The notes beneath the pieces were generated by a model. That model saw only the letters and a program-made list of their open reading frames with translations, had not been told where the DNA came from and did no database searches. A DNA stretch of 64,000 bases from Anthoceros angustus. Its lineage: Eukaryota > Streptophyta > Anthocerotopsida > Anthocerotales > Anthocerotaceae. Positions 35,561-45,974 of this stretch are shown here, in pieces. Every line of letters begins with the position of its first letter. Within the stretch, counting starts at the first letter, position 1. Where the stretch lies: NCBI GenBank assembly GCA_010909165.1, contig MU008187.1:190247-254246 (forward strand), given 5' to 3'. The translations under genes were made by a program, and so were the position numbers.

Positions 35561-35630
35561 GTCGTTGTAGTATAGTGGTAAGTATTCCGCCTGTCACGCG
35601 GGTGACCTGGTTCGATCCCCGGCAACGGCG
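35561..35630 (+). tRNA. tRNA-Asp (GTC), degraded copy 5
   Basis: 70-base form identical in its defects to copies 2 and 4. Likely a pseudo-tRNA. Confidence 0.65.
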
Positions 35631-37201
35631 ATAGACATTTGAGCCGATTGCCTTGAAGGCTCAGATAGTTTTGCGAGTGCTAAACCCTAAACTCTTTAAA
35701 TCTAAACCATATAATTCCTTGATATTTAACGTGTTTACAGGTTATGGCAAAATGAAGTGCTTCAGCCTATGGCTTAGGCCAAATGAAGTGCTTCAGCCTA
35801 CAACTTAGGCCAAATGGACATTTATAAGAACGCCAGGATTAAGCATCATGAGCTTGGATCGGTACTTAGATGGGGTGCCTAAAGGGAGTGGATGCCCTTG
35901 GTTCAAGTAGCTTAGGCACACCATGGTACAAGTTGTTAAGTACCAAGTCCCATGACGAAATCATTAGTGGACTTAAATAAAATTCTTCTTCTTCTTCTTC
36001 TATGCACTCTCAATAAAATTCTTCTTCTTCTTCTTCTATGCACTCTCCTGACACGACAATGAATGGGATTCGTACAAGTTGTTAAGTACCAATTCCCATG
36101 ACGGAAATCCGTCCTTAGTGGACTTAAATAAAATTCTTCTTCTTCTTCTTCTTCTATGCACTCTTCCGACACGACAATGACAAGATTACGTAAATTTTTG
36201 ACGCCCAATCTATGGCCTGCTACTTATTCAAGCATGTGGACGCTAGCAAATATTAGCCAGTTTCTTTGGTCGGAGTGGGAGTGTTCACTTACAATGGCAT
36301 GCCATGTTCCATATTCGACTTGACACTAGGAAGAAGTTTGCAACTTGCCAGCAAAACGTTGGATGACTTTGGTTTTGCTCTTGTAGCTTTAATCTTTCTT
36401 CTACTCCACGGAAGCATTGTTGGATGCTTCCGAAGCTCAGCAGAAAACGAGGTATGAATGTTGCGAGTGCTACTTATTCAGAGTGACTCCTTGCTGTAAA
36501 AGCTCACGCCTCACGCCGCATAATGTCACTGTGGACTCGTGACTGCTCTCGCCATGTTCATTGTGCAAATATTTCTCAATGCAGCTAGACTCGTTTTCAT
36601 GGAAGTTTTAGACAACAGCTCGGTTTCCTGCAAGAGTGTTTAGGACTCCAGACTTGCATTCAACTAGAGAGGCCACGCTGGCTTCTCAAGGCACTGAGAA
36701 CCAAGTGTGGCCTCCTCAGCTTTTTTTCTCTCTTGAGTGTGAGTGAAGGCATCATGTCATGCTCACTACACCATGCTAATTACTTGTCTGCACTCAATCA
36801 ATTTTAGACTCGGGGTTGGAGATGTATCTACGGCCCCCTGGTCTGTAGAAGAGTACTCCTCCTACTTTTATTGGACCCTGTTAGCCAATAGGGCCGTTAG
36901 GGCCACACAACCCTTCACGAGGAGTCGCACCTCCTCATCAACAGACATCAGACATCACCGTAAGCTTTTCCTTGGGCTTTGGACCCAAGAGACTCTACCG
37001 ATGGACCCAAGAGACTCTACCGAAGCCCGTAAGCTCTTCCTTGGGCTTTGTATTTTTTTTTTTTTTTTCATAAAGCCCTACTTACATTATAAATAACATG
37101 AGGTTATTCATTGAGCATATATTATTTTTGAAAAAATATTATCTTTTTACTACATCTTCTTTCATTATATTGCAACCACCACCAAGTAAACTTAGCAGGT
37201 T

Positions 37202-37270
37202 CATGTGGTCCATGTGGTCCATGTGGTCCATGTGGTCCATGTGGTCCATGTGGTCCATGTGGTCCATGTG
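37202..37270 (+). repeat. 9 bp minisatellite CATGTGGTC, unit 5
   Basis: Counterpart of 24503-24577 with about the same number of copies. Confidence 0.9.
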
Positions 37271-37319
37271 AGCCGTGATACCTACATACGCCTTTTATAT
37301 ATCGTGAACATGAAATACA

Positions 37320-38350
37320 TGCATGACAAGGCTCCTTCTGAGAGAGGATGAACTTCTTGGCAATGTGATGACCTTTCTACTTGGAGAATTTGGAGGTGCA
37401 AAACCTCCATACATATGACAACACTCCTTTCGAGGGGGAGAGGATCCTTTACGATGATGTTTCCGATTGGAGCGAGTTTATAGTGCAAAACCTACATAAG
37501 GATGACATTACCTCCTAACCCGAGACGACTCCTTGGGACGATGTTTGGGATTGGAGAAAGATGAATGTTTTACCTCCTATTTGTCATAGGGAGATTGTGG
37601 CACATGCTTCCTCTTTGCAAGCTTAGCTGTCGTTAATGCTAGAATTGCTATAAGATATGGGACATCTCCATTACAACTTTCAGTGCAAGATTACATCGAC
37701 AATTGGCAACCTAGGACTTCCAACGAGCAAGACTTGGCTGCTGGACACAAAAAATTGGCAACTCTCAACAAGGAGCTCCGCGAACATGTTTGCATACCAT
37801 GCACATATGGTGGACATAACCTAGATGTAATGAAGTATGTGAAAAAACATGGCGTAATTTGGGAAGAAAATTGTCCATACCATTCGGATGGTTGTCACCA
37901 AAATCCGAGCCATGGCCAACGCAATGCTTTAACATATAAGAGATTTGAAGTACTTCCGAGACTTGAGCATCCCAATGATGAAAGATTTTGTGAATTACAC
38001 AACAGTCGTAGTATCCATTAACTATGAGGAGGACGAGTTTGACGATCATCCCGACCACCAAGCTCGAAAAGCTTATTCTGGTAGGTGCGGTGCAAATGAT
38101 AAAGATCCATATGATATGGAGCATCAAGTGTTAATAGTAGGGTTCGATAACGAGAACAAAGTGTGGATCTTATAGAGAACAACGTGTGGATCTTATAGAA
38201 CTACTGGATGAAAAGTGGGGTGATAATGGGTGTTTTGAAATCAACTTCACAAATAGCGCATCTGGAATCTATAACGACGCCTGCATACCTATCCTTTAAG
38301 ATTATACTTACAACAAATATGAAATCTACTTTATGAATCTCCCAAAAGCT
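37320..38350 (+). pseudogene. Papain-type cysteine protease pseudogene, copy 2
   Basis: Same gene body as at 24630-25650, with slightly longer open stretches: 37683-38021 reads through QDYIDNWQ to the HPNDERFCELHN segment, and 37945-38175 reads through INYEEDEF, YSGRCGANDKDPYDMEHQVLIVGFDNENKVWIL. Catalytic Cys (GDCGTCFLF) and His (EHQV) are present. The same stop-bearing duplication after KVWIL breaks the Asn/Trp segment, so the defect predates duplication of the unit. Small 2-3 base insertions compared with copy 1 keep more of the frame. Confidence 0.8.
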
Positions 38351-38529
38351 CAAGGCTTTAGTACTTAAGCTTTAACCTAGTCCAGATAATTCTTATAATA
38401 TCCTATGAACTTATCCCCTATTTTAGTCCAGTGATTGTGAGGATAAAAAGAAATAATTTTATTATTATTATAAACTATTCATTTTATTATAATCAAACTC
38501 AAAATTTTATCTCGTGAATATATATACAG

Positions 38530-39410
38530 TCCTGGTGGCTCTCCTTCCGGGTCGAGCTCTCCAATAAGCCTGAAGCTGGCAGGCGTGCAAGGATCGGAAA
38601 TGGGCGTCGTAACTGCTGGAACCGTGAGCAAGTCATGTCAGCAGGGAAAGCTTTCTGAGGCTGTTGGAGCCCTGGAATCTCTGACGAAGACATTTTCTTC
38701 TATTTCTCAGTCTCTGTTTGCACCGGGCCAGAATTCTCTGCAAAAACGAAGGATCTGGTTTTGTGGCAACGAGTTCTTGACCTCACTGTCAAACTTGGGT
38801 ACGACGTAGTTGGGGAACCCTATCTTGCGAATGTATGCATGCGGAGGTAGGCTGCAGGAGGCCATGGATGTGTCCACCAGGGTAGGCAAACCAAATGTCT
38901 TCATGCGATCTCTGCACTGCTGAGCGCGGAAAACCTACTGAGGCATACAACTGTACCATGAGATGTGCAGGTCATAAGGGAAGGCTGATGTCACGGCTTT
39001 GTAGCTGCTCTTCAAGCTTGTGTATTTGCCGGCGAATGGGAATCTGGCAGAAGAGGTCACTTTGATGTGTTGCACAGTGGCATTCCTCTTAACTTGTCTG
39101 TTGGCACCTCCGTGGTGGACATGTTTGCAAAATGTGGGGGAACTGGAAGATGCACGCAGGGTTTTTGACACCTTGGCCACAGAAAATGTGTTGATATGGA
39201 CGGTGCTGATTGCCGGGTATTTACAGCAAGAGCTTGGACATAAGGCACTAGTTGTGTATGTACGAATGGAGAAGGATGATTTAGCTAACCCTGTTACTTT
39301 TGCAAGCCATGGTGCCTTACAGAGGGGCAGGCTGTTGCGCTCACACATGGTTCAACGGGGACTGCTGGATGAAGTAGTGGTGGGCAACTGCCTCGTGGAC
39401 ATCTTAACGG
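38530..39410 (+). pseudogene. PPR protein pseudogene, third copy
   Basis: Third copy of the PPR remnant. The frame 39020-39410 reads through ELEDARRVFDTLATENVLIW, AGYLQQELGHKALVVYVRM and LLDEVVVGNCLVDIL. Upstream there is LGNPILRMYACGGRLQEAMD after a stop. It has extra 1-5 base segments compared with the palindrome arms. It runs directly into antisense lectin sequence near 39410. Confidence 0.8.
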
Positions 39411-39870
39411 AGGTACGCCCTTTGAACAATCCAGGCAGACAGGTCGAAGTTGGGGTAGGTCAGGGTCAGATCTGCATCGTCCTCTGTGGGCAGAAATGAA
39501 GGGACAGTTACGGAGATGCTGACGTTGATCTCGGGCATCAGCGCAGAGTAGTCGATCCAAACTCCAACGCTGCTGCCGTTGCCACAATGCCTGAGGGTTT
39601 GCTCGGTACTGTGTCTGTTTCTATTGCCACCAGATTGGTAGTTCCATCCACTGGCCTTCCTGTATCACTGTTAGAGTCAAAGAGCCCCAATCCTGCCCCC
39701 ACCCATTCCGGAGGGCTGGCCTCCAGAGTTTGTGCAATGAAGGAGGCAAGTCCGTCCGCAATCACAGGCGCCGTGCTTGAAGCTGAAAGAGATGGTGAAC
39801 ACAAACGAGGGCCGGAAGGACGCAACTGTTCAACAATGTAACCACTGAGCTGGAGCCTGCACATCAGCTT
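39410..39870 (-). pseudogene. L-type lectin domain pseudogene, third copy
   Basis: Best-preserved lectin remnant. The minus frame 39864-39538 encodes SGYIVEQLRPSGP, DGLASFIAQTLEASPPEWVG, AGLGLFDSNSDTGRPVDG and NLVAIETDTVPSKPSG; the following VWIDYSALMPEINVSISV strand is in another frame. It lacks a signal peptide, membrane segment and kinase. It meets the PPR remnant tail-to-tail. Confidence 0.8.
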
Positions 39871-40239
39871 GGTTTTGGCCTACAATGCATCATCCATTGC
39901 ATGAAATGGCTGAAAAGTGGCCTCTTCGATCCGCGTACCCGGCGGCGCGTACCGGGACTGGACTAAACTTCGATCGCTACTGGGTAACTAACAGATCCGG
40001 CTTTTCCTTTTCCCACCGCAAACGGGAACGGAGGGGAAAAGCACATGGGGACTTGCAAATTGCAACATCCATACCTTGTTTTCCGGAGAATGCTATGCAG
40101 GTTGATTTTTCCCTGCGTTACCACACACGACCTGTCCTGTGGATGGGATTTGCTCGTTCTTTTCCCTTCAAATCTTTTACATGAAAATGTACCTACACAT
40201 GTAGTAATAAGCCGATTGCTTTGTTGCAGGGCCCGAGTT

Positions 40240-41160
40240 CACCATCCCACTCACTCTTCACGCTCCTCCATCAAGAAGTTTACAAGCGGAGACGACTTGA
40301 TGTGAAGACAATGTGGGCTCGGAGCCAGCACCATCGCTGCAAGAGTGGGGGCAACGTTTGCTGAATGCTCACCGGCGTCCTGAACAGTTCCTGTCACGTA
40401 AGTGATGCAAGGGTTTAAGACTACATACTTGCACGCTTGAAGTTCTTCTGCTCAATTGCTGGGACTGCAGGAGAAAGTCCTTTTTCATTGCTGGCTCTCA
40501 GCTGAATCTGTTTGTTAGTGGTAAGGGTTTTTAATCCTGACATGGCATGCTTGAAGGCTGCATGCTCAGACAGGATATTGAGGTGTGGGGGACAAGAAAG
40601 ATCAGCTTGATCGTGCCCTCTCTCTGCTGCCTTGGGTTTGAGACGTGGTATGTTTTATCTCGTCTGCAGAGTATGCTACCATGTGTAGCTTATCGTGACC
40701 TGCAGTTTGCTCCATCCAAGTCGGTGGTATGACATTTGCTTATAGTGCTCTATCACGATTTCTACATTTAGTTATGTCAGTGACTGCTGAGTATACCTCC
40801 TTCGTTGTAAAGCTAGCAGGGCAATGGCATATGGAGCTCTAAAGTCAAGAATGTTCACTGAGCTAAAAATTCACTACCAACTCCCAGCAGTGGTCCTGAT
40901 GGATATAGGAGGATAGCAATGTTCAAGCTTCAAAGAAGAATCCGTGAGTCTCCCTGATCCTAGCAGTAGCCTTCCCTATACTCTTGAGATTCCCAAATCC
41001 TAGTAATCCACTTTCACTGAAGATTACTCCTTTCAAGAGTCGTACCTACTCTAAAGACTCCCCCATCCCTCTAGTTCTACCAACTGTAAAGAATCCCTCG
41101 TCCCTCTGGTAGGTAGGTTCTACCCTACTGCTAAGACTCCCCCATACCAGTTGTCCTACC
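40240..41160. other. No gene recognised
   Basis: Unique sequence between the array and the right arm. A possible exon (40232-40398, bounded by GTTGCAG and GTAAGT) has stops in some frames and no family match. From 40960, AGACTCCCCCATCC-like words repeat irregularly. Confidence 0.35.
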
Positions 41161-41734
41161 TACTATCTGGACTTCCCCATCCAGGAGTCGCTGCCCGATT
41201 TTTCCAAGCTCACTTGGAAAGATAATTGTGACGAGTAGTCCTACCTATTACTAAGGGAGACCGAGTTGTGCAAGCTCACTTTTGTTATGAGTAGTGCTAC
41301 CTACCATAAGGGAAATCGATTTGTGCAAGCTCAATTTTGTCATGAGTAGTGCTACTACCATAAGGGAGACCGATTTGTGCAAGCTCACTTGGACTGATAC
41401 TTGTTATGAGAGCTCGTGGACTGATACTTTGTTATGGAGCCCATTAGTTGTTACTCATGCTGATGAATCAGCAGGGAGGAAACAACTTCAAAGACTTGTG
41501 TTAGAAGAATAGCAGGCCCTTGAGCTGGGTTGGACAGGAGAGGGATTAGGAATGGTAAGAAATCTTTCTTCTAGAATCTTTGTGTTCTACTTAGTTCATC
41601 TCTAAGAAGTTCTACTCTTAAGTCATATCATTGAATATATAATGGATTTCATTGCACATACATGTTTAATATAAGATTAAACAAGTGGATGAGCAGATCC
41701 CTTTTTCCATGTCTTGTTTCATGGAACAAGGGTC

Positions 41735-41862
41735 TCACAGCCCAATAAGGATCTCACAGCCCAACAAGGATCTCACAGCCCAACCGGGATCTTACAGCCC
41801 AACAGGGATCTCACGGCCCAACAGGGCTCTCCCGGCCCAACAGGGATCTCACAGCCCAATAA
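41735..41862. repeat. 20 bp minisatellite CAGCCCAACAGGGATCTCA
   Basis: Seven units of about 20 bases in the position matching the CCAATCTCTCC minisatellite of the left arm, but of unrelated sequence. Confidence 0.9.
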
Positions 41863-41967
41863 ATCATACTTGAGCTCCTATCCTTCTTCTTGCATGTGTG
41901 GTCCTCATTTCAATAACTTATCATAGAAAAATAATATTTTATAACTCATAATAAATAATGACATACA

Positions 41968-44409
41968 CTAGTGTTGTTCAGCTTTCCAAGCAAGCTCAAC
42001 ATCTTCACATAGTGGTCGTGTCAGCCTCCACTTACAAAGCCTTGGATTTCTTGCATCTTCATACAACACAACCTTTTGATCATCCCCACCACTGCATATG
42101 TATTTATCATCCTTTGATATAGCTACAGTGTTAATACATCTGGAATGATCCTTAAACTGTTTAATACATGGCTTCCCAAGAGATATATCCCAGACGCTAA
42201 TAGTTCCATTTCCGCTGGCCGTAACCAGCACATCCTCATTGTGAAACCATTTGGTATCATTCACTCCCTGATCCCCAACATCAACATATCCATAGTATTG
42301 ACCAGCATTGTCTATGGAGGGCATGGGCTTGCCATGACTCAACCGATGCAAAGCCCTGGAGTTCCGAGAACTGGGTTGCACTGCGGGAAGTGGCCTACCA
42401 ATGGGTATAGGCCCAGGGATAAATGGCATGAACCTTGTATCCCACACCGTAGATGTGTTCCCTGTACATGAAGCTTGAAAGAATGTACCCGAGGAGCAGA
42501 AAGAGGCAGAAGTGACCTCATCCCCTACACTTAGTCGGGCTATTCCACCTCCAGTCCTCATGTCAAACAAACCCACAGTGCCGTCTCCCGAGCCCGAGAT
42601 GATGGTTCTCCCATCAGAGCTCGTCCCCACCGTGGTGATGAAGGCATCATGCGCAGGAAACGAGAGGACTCGTTCAAGGGCAGTAACGTCCCAAACTTGC
42701 ACTATAGCGGGCTTTTCTTTTTTCTTGTTGTCACTGCCGCAAACCAAAGTGTTTTGGCCGCAAAATCCAATAGCGTCCATGGACGGTGCATCCTGTCGGG
42801 GAAGTACAAGCTCTGATGCGTTCAGGTGGGCTACGAGGTCCCCTGAAAGTACATTCCAGAGCAGCAGCTTGTCATCACCAGGCCCGCCGCTGGTGGCAAC
42901 AATGCAAGAGTTCTCCGGTGCCACAGCGAGGGCAAGAATTTTGTCATGGTGTTCAGGGCTGGCGGCGTCCCCAGGTCGGGGCCCCATGGTATGCAGACAC
43001 TTCCCTGTGTGCGGGTCCCAAACCTTCACCAAATTGGTTGCGCAGGAGACTATCCTTTCTCCGCCGAAGGCGAACTCCACAGTTTGGATCTGGCTGTTAT
43101 GGCCTTCCAGCTCCGTCGCCCGCCCAGTGTTCAGGTCGTAGAGAAGAAGCTCGTGGGGAGCTTCGTTGCAGCTGCAAACAAGCTGAGGGCGGCCGCGCGG
43201 ATGGAACCTCACGTCCAGCACCTTCTGGACAGCTTGCTCCACTCTCTGCAACGGCAGAACCACGGCCCCGCTGGAAGTGTAAGCGCACCAGGTTGCGCAC
43301 CAGGAAGAGAAATCTCTTTGCCTCAGGAAGGCGCCCACGCTCGCCCTTCGGCAGAGCCGGGAGTCCCATCCCTGGACGAAGGATTTCCAATTCCATCCGA
43401 CTCTCCCAGTTCGCACCGGGTAGTGGGCACCCGTGGAATTGGAGCCCATTTCCCGGGCTTGGACACATCGTAAGACGTTGCCCCACTCCATCGCATTCGA
43501 CCCTTTCTTGTTGGGCAGGACAGGGTTGGCCTCACTGGATCCCCAAGCGCGGACAGGCTTCCCTGCTGCGCCCATCGGGGTCATTCCTATCCTACCCTCT
43601 TCTCCATCGGAGGCCTCCGACCCAGAATCCTCAGCTTTCAGTCTCCTGATGATAGCTCGAAGCCTCGTTTGGAGCTCATCCAGGAGCTCCAATTTGCGGG
43701 CAGCAATCGCTCTAGTGTCCACAACAACACCATTCCCTTCCTGATTCCTTTCATGCTCCTGAGAAGCTGAAACACCTCTTCTCCCTTTCACATTCCCACG
43801 AAGAGAGTAGGTCTTTAACATTGCCCTTCCAACACTTCCATCATCCATTGCACCCGGTATTGGAGATGCTTCCCGGTCTACGGAAATGGAGCCAAGCCTT
43901 CGCTCGTTTGACTTTGTGCCCAATAGGCGATGGTGGGTCTTCTGAATATAGCTCACAACAAACGCCCGTTTCTTTTCCACATCCACTGCAGCAGCTGTCT
44001 CTGGATGCTTACCCAACCACTCGAATATTTCCTTGGACCTCACCACATCCCGCTTACCCAGGCTCTTCAACCAATCGTACACCGGCTTCCATTTTGGAGA
44101 AATGGGCTTGGATCCTGTACCTTTGCTACAACTCCCTACCCACAACCTACCACCATCCTCATGCCTCTTTGTAGCTCCAGCCAATATGAGCCTATGCTGC
44201 GATTGCAAATACCCAACCACATGATCTGTTGTAGCTTCAATAATCTCCGGGGCAAGATCAGCTGCACTAATCTCCAACCATCGCTCAATCTGCTCACGTC
44301 TCACAACTTCCTCCGAAGAAATGGTTTGCAGCCACTCCTCAGCACGAGCCCACCCAATAAGCTCCCTCCCTCGCTTCCGCCCCAAGGGCGAGGGAGACGA
44401 TCTGACCAT
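41968..44409 (-). CDS. Intronless WD40-repeat protein (right-arm copy)
   Basis: An 813-codon minus frame from the ATG at 44409, near-identical to the left-arm protein in the propeller and slightly less so in the helical N-terminus. Same order: two helical segments (AEEWLQTISSEEVVRREQIE and VYDWLKSLGKRDVVRSKEIF), a linker, then the WD40 propeller ending VVLYEDARNP. It lacks the EHG repeat, having a short KRHEDGGR stretch there, and has a Lys-Lys-Lys insertion at the CGSDNKKKEKPA loop. Both copies keep full frames, so selection on each, or a recent duplication, is likely. Intronless structure in a region of intron-rich genes suggests a retrocopy origin, but that is inference. Confidence 0.85.
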   Translation of the reverse strand: MVRSSPSPLGRKRGRELIGWARAEEWLQTISSEEVVRREQIERWLEISAADLAPEIIEATTDHVVGYLQSQHRLILAGATKRHEDGGRLWVGSCSKGTGSKPISPKWKPVYDWLKSLGKRDVVRSKEIFEWLGKHPETAAAVDVEKKRAFVVSYIQKTHHRLLGTKSNERRLGSISVDREASPIPGAMDDGSVGRAMLKTYSLRGNVKGRRGVSASQEHERNQEGNGVVVDTRAIAARKLELLDELQTRLRAIIRRLKAEDSGSEASDGEEGRIGMTPMGAAGKPVRAWGSSEANPVLPNKKGSNAMEWGNVLRCVQAREMGSNSTGAHYPVRTGRVGWNWKSFVQGWDSRLCRRASVGAFLRQRDFSSWCATWCAYTSSGAVVLPLQRVEQAVQKVLDVRFHPRGRPQLVCSCNEAPHELLLYDLNTGRATELEGHNSQIQTVEFAFGGERIVSCATNLVKVWDPHTGKCLHTMGPRPGDAASPEHHDKILALAVAPENSCIVATSGGPGDDKLLLWNVLSGDLVAHLNASELVLPRQDAPSMDAIGFCGQNTLVCGSDNKKKEKPAIVQVWDVTALERVLSFPAHDAFITTVGTSSDGRTIISGSGDGTVGLFDMRTGGGIARLSVGDEVTSASFCSSGTFFQASCTGNTSTVWDTRFMPFIPGPIPIGRPLPAVQPSSRNSRALHRLSHGKPMPSIDNAGQYYGYVDVGDQGVNDTKWFHNEDVLVTASGNGTISVWDISLGKPCIKQFKDHSRCINTVAISKDDKYICSGGDDQKVVLYEDARNPRLCKWRLTRPLCEDVELAWKAEQH

Positions 44410-45072
44410 AACCTTGTTCAATGCCGGAAAAAACTAGCTCCCACTCCTCCCAAGGCATTACCATCCAACACCAACTTTTCCCATCCAATATTATCCAGCT
44501 CTCATATCGTTCCCTCCTCTTGTCCACATTCAAAAATCATAACAGCCTTCGAATTCATAACCGACCTCATAACTTACAAAGTTACCAGTATGTTCCACTC
44601 CCTTCCGGCATGTTCCACTCCTTTCGTCCGAGTCCCCAATTCGTTTCGTCTCCCCTCCTTCCCTCAAGTCCCCTCCTTTCCTCCAACTCCTTATCAGTCT
44701 AGCCAGCACCAGAAGGCGTTTGGAAATATAAACTAATCCTCAGCGCCTTCACATTTGTTACAAACTGCGAGGGAAGATGGGACAGAGATGGAATGGGGGA
44801 AATGCGCCATCAAGTACAGGAAGATGCACAAAGAGTCATGAGTCATTCTGCCTTAGCGGAATGTGGTGCAGCGGAGGCAGCTGAGAGCTACTCACTACGC
44901 AACATCATCATCCTTGCATGCAGCACCTATCCCATTTTTTTTCGGCCATGAGGCCCGTTGGCTAATAAGTAGCCCCCTCGGGAGCCACCAACCCTAGGGA
45001 GAGGTTTGCCCTAAGTTTTCGACTTCGTATCTTCTCCCCCTTCGCCCTCTCCACCCCTCACAGGAGTGAAGC

Positions 45073-45261
45073 ATGGCGTGGGCATTCAGAAGGCTCCCGC
45101 TGAGGACAAGGAACTTCATCGTGGCGGGAGGCTTGACGATGTTCATATCTGGAGTATATGTGTACACCATGCGAGCTGTAGGAGGCCATGACGAGCTGGA
45201 CGTGGCCATAACCAATTTTGACAAGGAGAAGGCTCTCAAATCGGAGAGCGGAGCTTCATAA
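45073..45261 (+). CDS. COA3: COA3-like cytochrome c oxidase assembly protein
   Basis: A 62-residue protein from an ATG at 45073. It has an N-terminal basic stretch (FRRLPLRTRNFIVAGG), one membrane segment (FIVAGGLTMFISGVYVYTM) and a short soluble tail with DELDVAITNFDKEKA. This layout and the RNF.VAGG...YTMRAVGG wording match the plant COA3/CCDC56 family, small inner-mitochondrial-membrane proteins needed for biogenesis of cytochrome c oxidase subunit 1. Length is typical for plant members. It lies head-to-head with the right WD40 gene. The left-arm copy is a pseudogene, so this may be the only working copy here. Confidence 0.8.
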   Translation: MAWAFRRLPLRTRNFIVAGGLTMFISGVYVYTMRAVGGHDELDVAITNFDKEKALKSESGAS

Positions 45262-45384
45262 GCGCCGTTGCGATGTTGCAATCTGATGTGTTGTTTGCTT
45301 GAGGGAAAGAACCCCGGTTTGTAAGCAGGAATTTCAAGATGGCTTGGAAGGATATGGAGCTGTTGGAACACTATGTCCACTAGA

Positions 45385-45515
45385 TGGCTTGCTGGCTTGA
45401 GGAACATGGAACTTGTTGGCTTGAGGAACACGGAGCTTGTTGGCTTTGAGGAACGTGCAGCTTGTTGGCTTGGAGGAACGTGCAGCTTGTTGGCCTTTGA
45501 GGAACATGGAGTTGT
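45385..45515. repeat. 27 bp minisatellite GGCTTGAGGAACATGGA
   Basis: About five copies of a GGCTTGAGGAAC..GAGCTTGTT unit downstream of the COA3-like gene; its bases drift between copies. Confidence 0.85.
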
Positions 45516-45974
45516 AGATTCTGGATGGTCTCTTAGAATGCACAACATGAGGTGCGGATCATAGCCAATTTAGGACATGCTGCAATTGATGCCGTCTGCC
45601 ACCATCTTGGAAAAATGACAGATGTATTCAAATTGACATATGTATTCAAAATTGTAGCATGTGCAATGCAGATCCATCTGTTCTAAATGGCAGATGTGTT
45701 CACATGTCCTTTTAGAGAGTGGACACCTCAATGGTTCCCCTTCAATGTCTTGCAAAAGATGATTCAAAGGTTTATGGGAAACGTTTTTTTCCTTCCATAT
45801 ATTTGTACAAAGTATATCTACGTCTTTCAATGCTCCCGCAAACCTTTTGGGTCTTCAAATAGTGGATGAAGATGGATGGCACGGTCCAGACAAACACAAC
45901 TATGTATGTACATGTTTCTGTGTGGTTTTGAAACCCATGAATGAACCAATCACAATCACCTAGATTTTATCCGT

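Larger units (their letters stand above)
21530..40240. repeat. Array of tandem and inverted repeat units
   Basis: Five units share the order minisatellite, GAGCATGACGGGATCCCATA segment, tRNA-Asp, GTGCTTCAGCCTATGGCTTA doublet, a TACTTAGATGGGGTGCC segment and TTC microsatellites. Unit starts lie near 21.7, 28.84, 30.2, 32.5 and 34.1-34.3 kb. Only the first and last units carry the papain-type protease and the PPR/lectin module; the middle three are short. Short inverted pieces of the long unit sit at the borders. Sequence identity between units is very high apart from small indels. Confidence 0.9.
41160..45290 (-). repeat. Right arm of the large inverted duplication
   Basis: Reverse counterpart of 17870-22330. 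From left to right: degenerate GAGCTTGG flank (41190-41460, itself repeated three times), a different minisatellite, WD40 gene, spacer, intact COA3-like gene. Confidence 0.85.

Noticed and set aside
42512-43649. Plus-strand frames of 209 and 287 codons
   Set aside because: Antisense shadows of the right-arm WD40 gene; equivalent shadows occur over the left copy.
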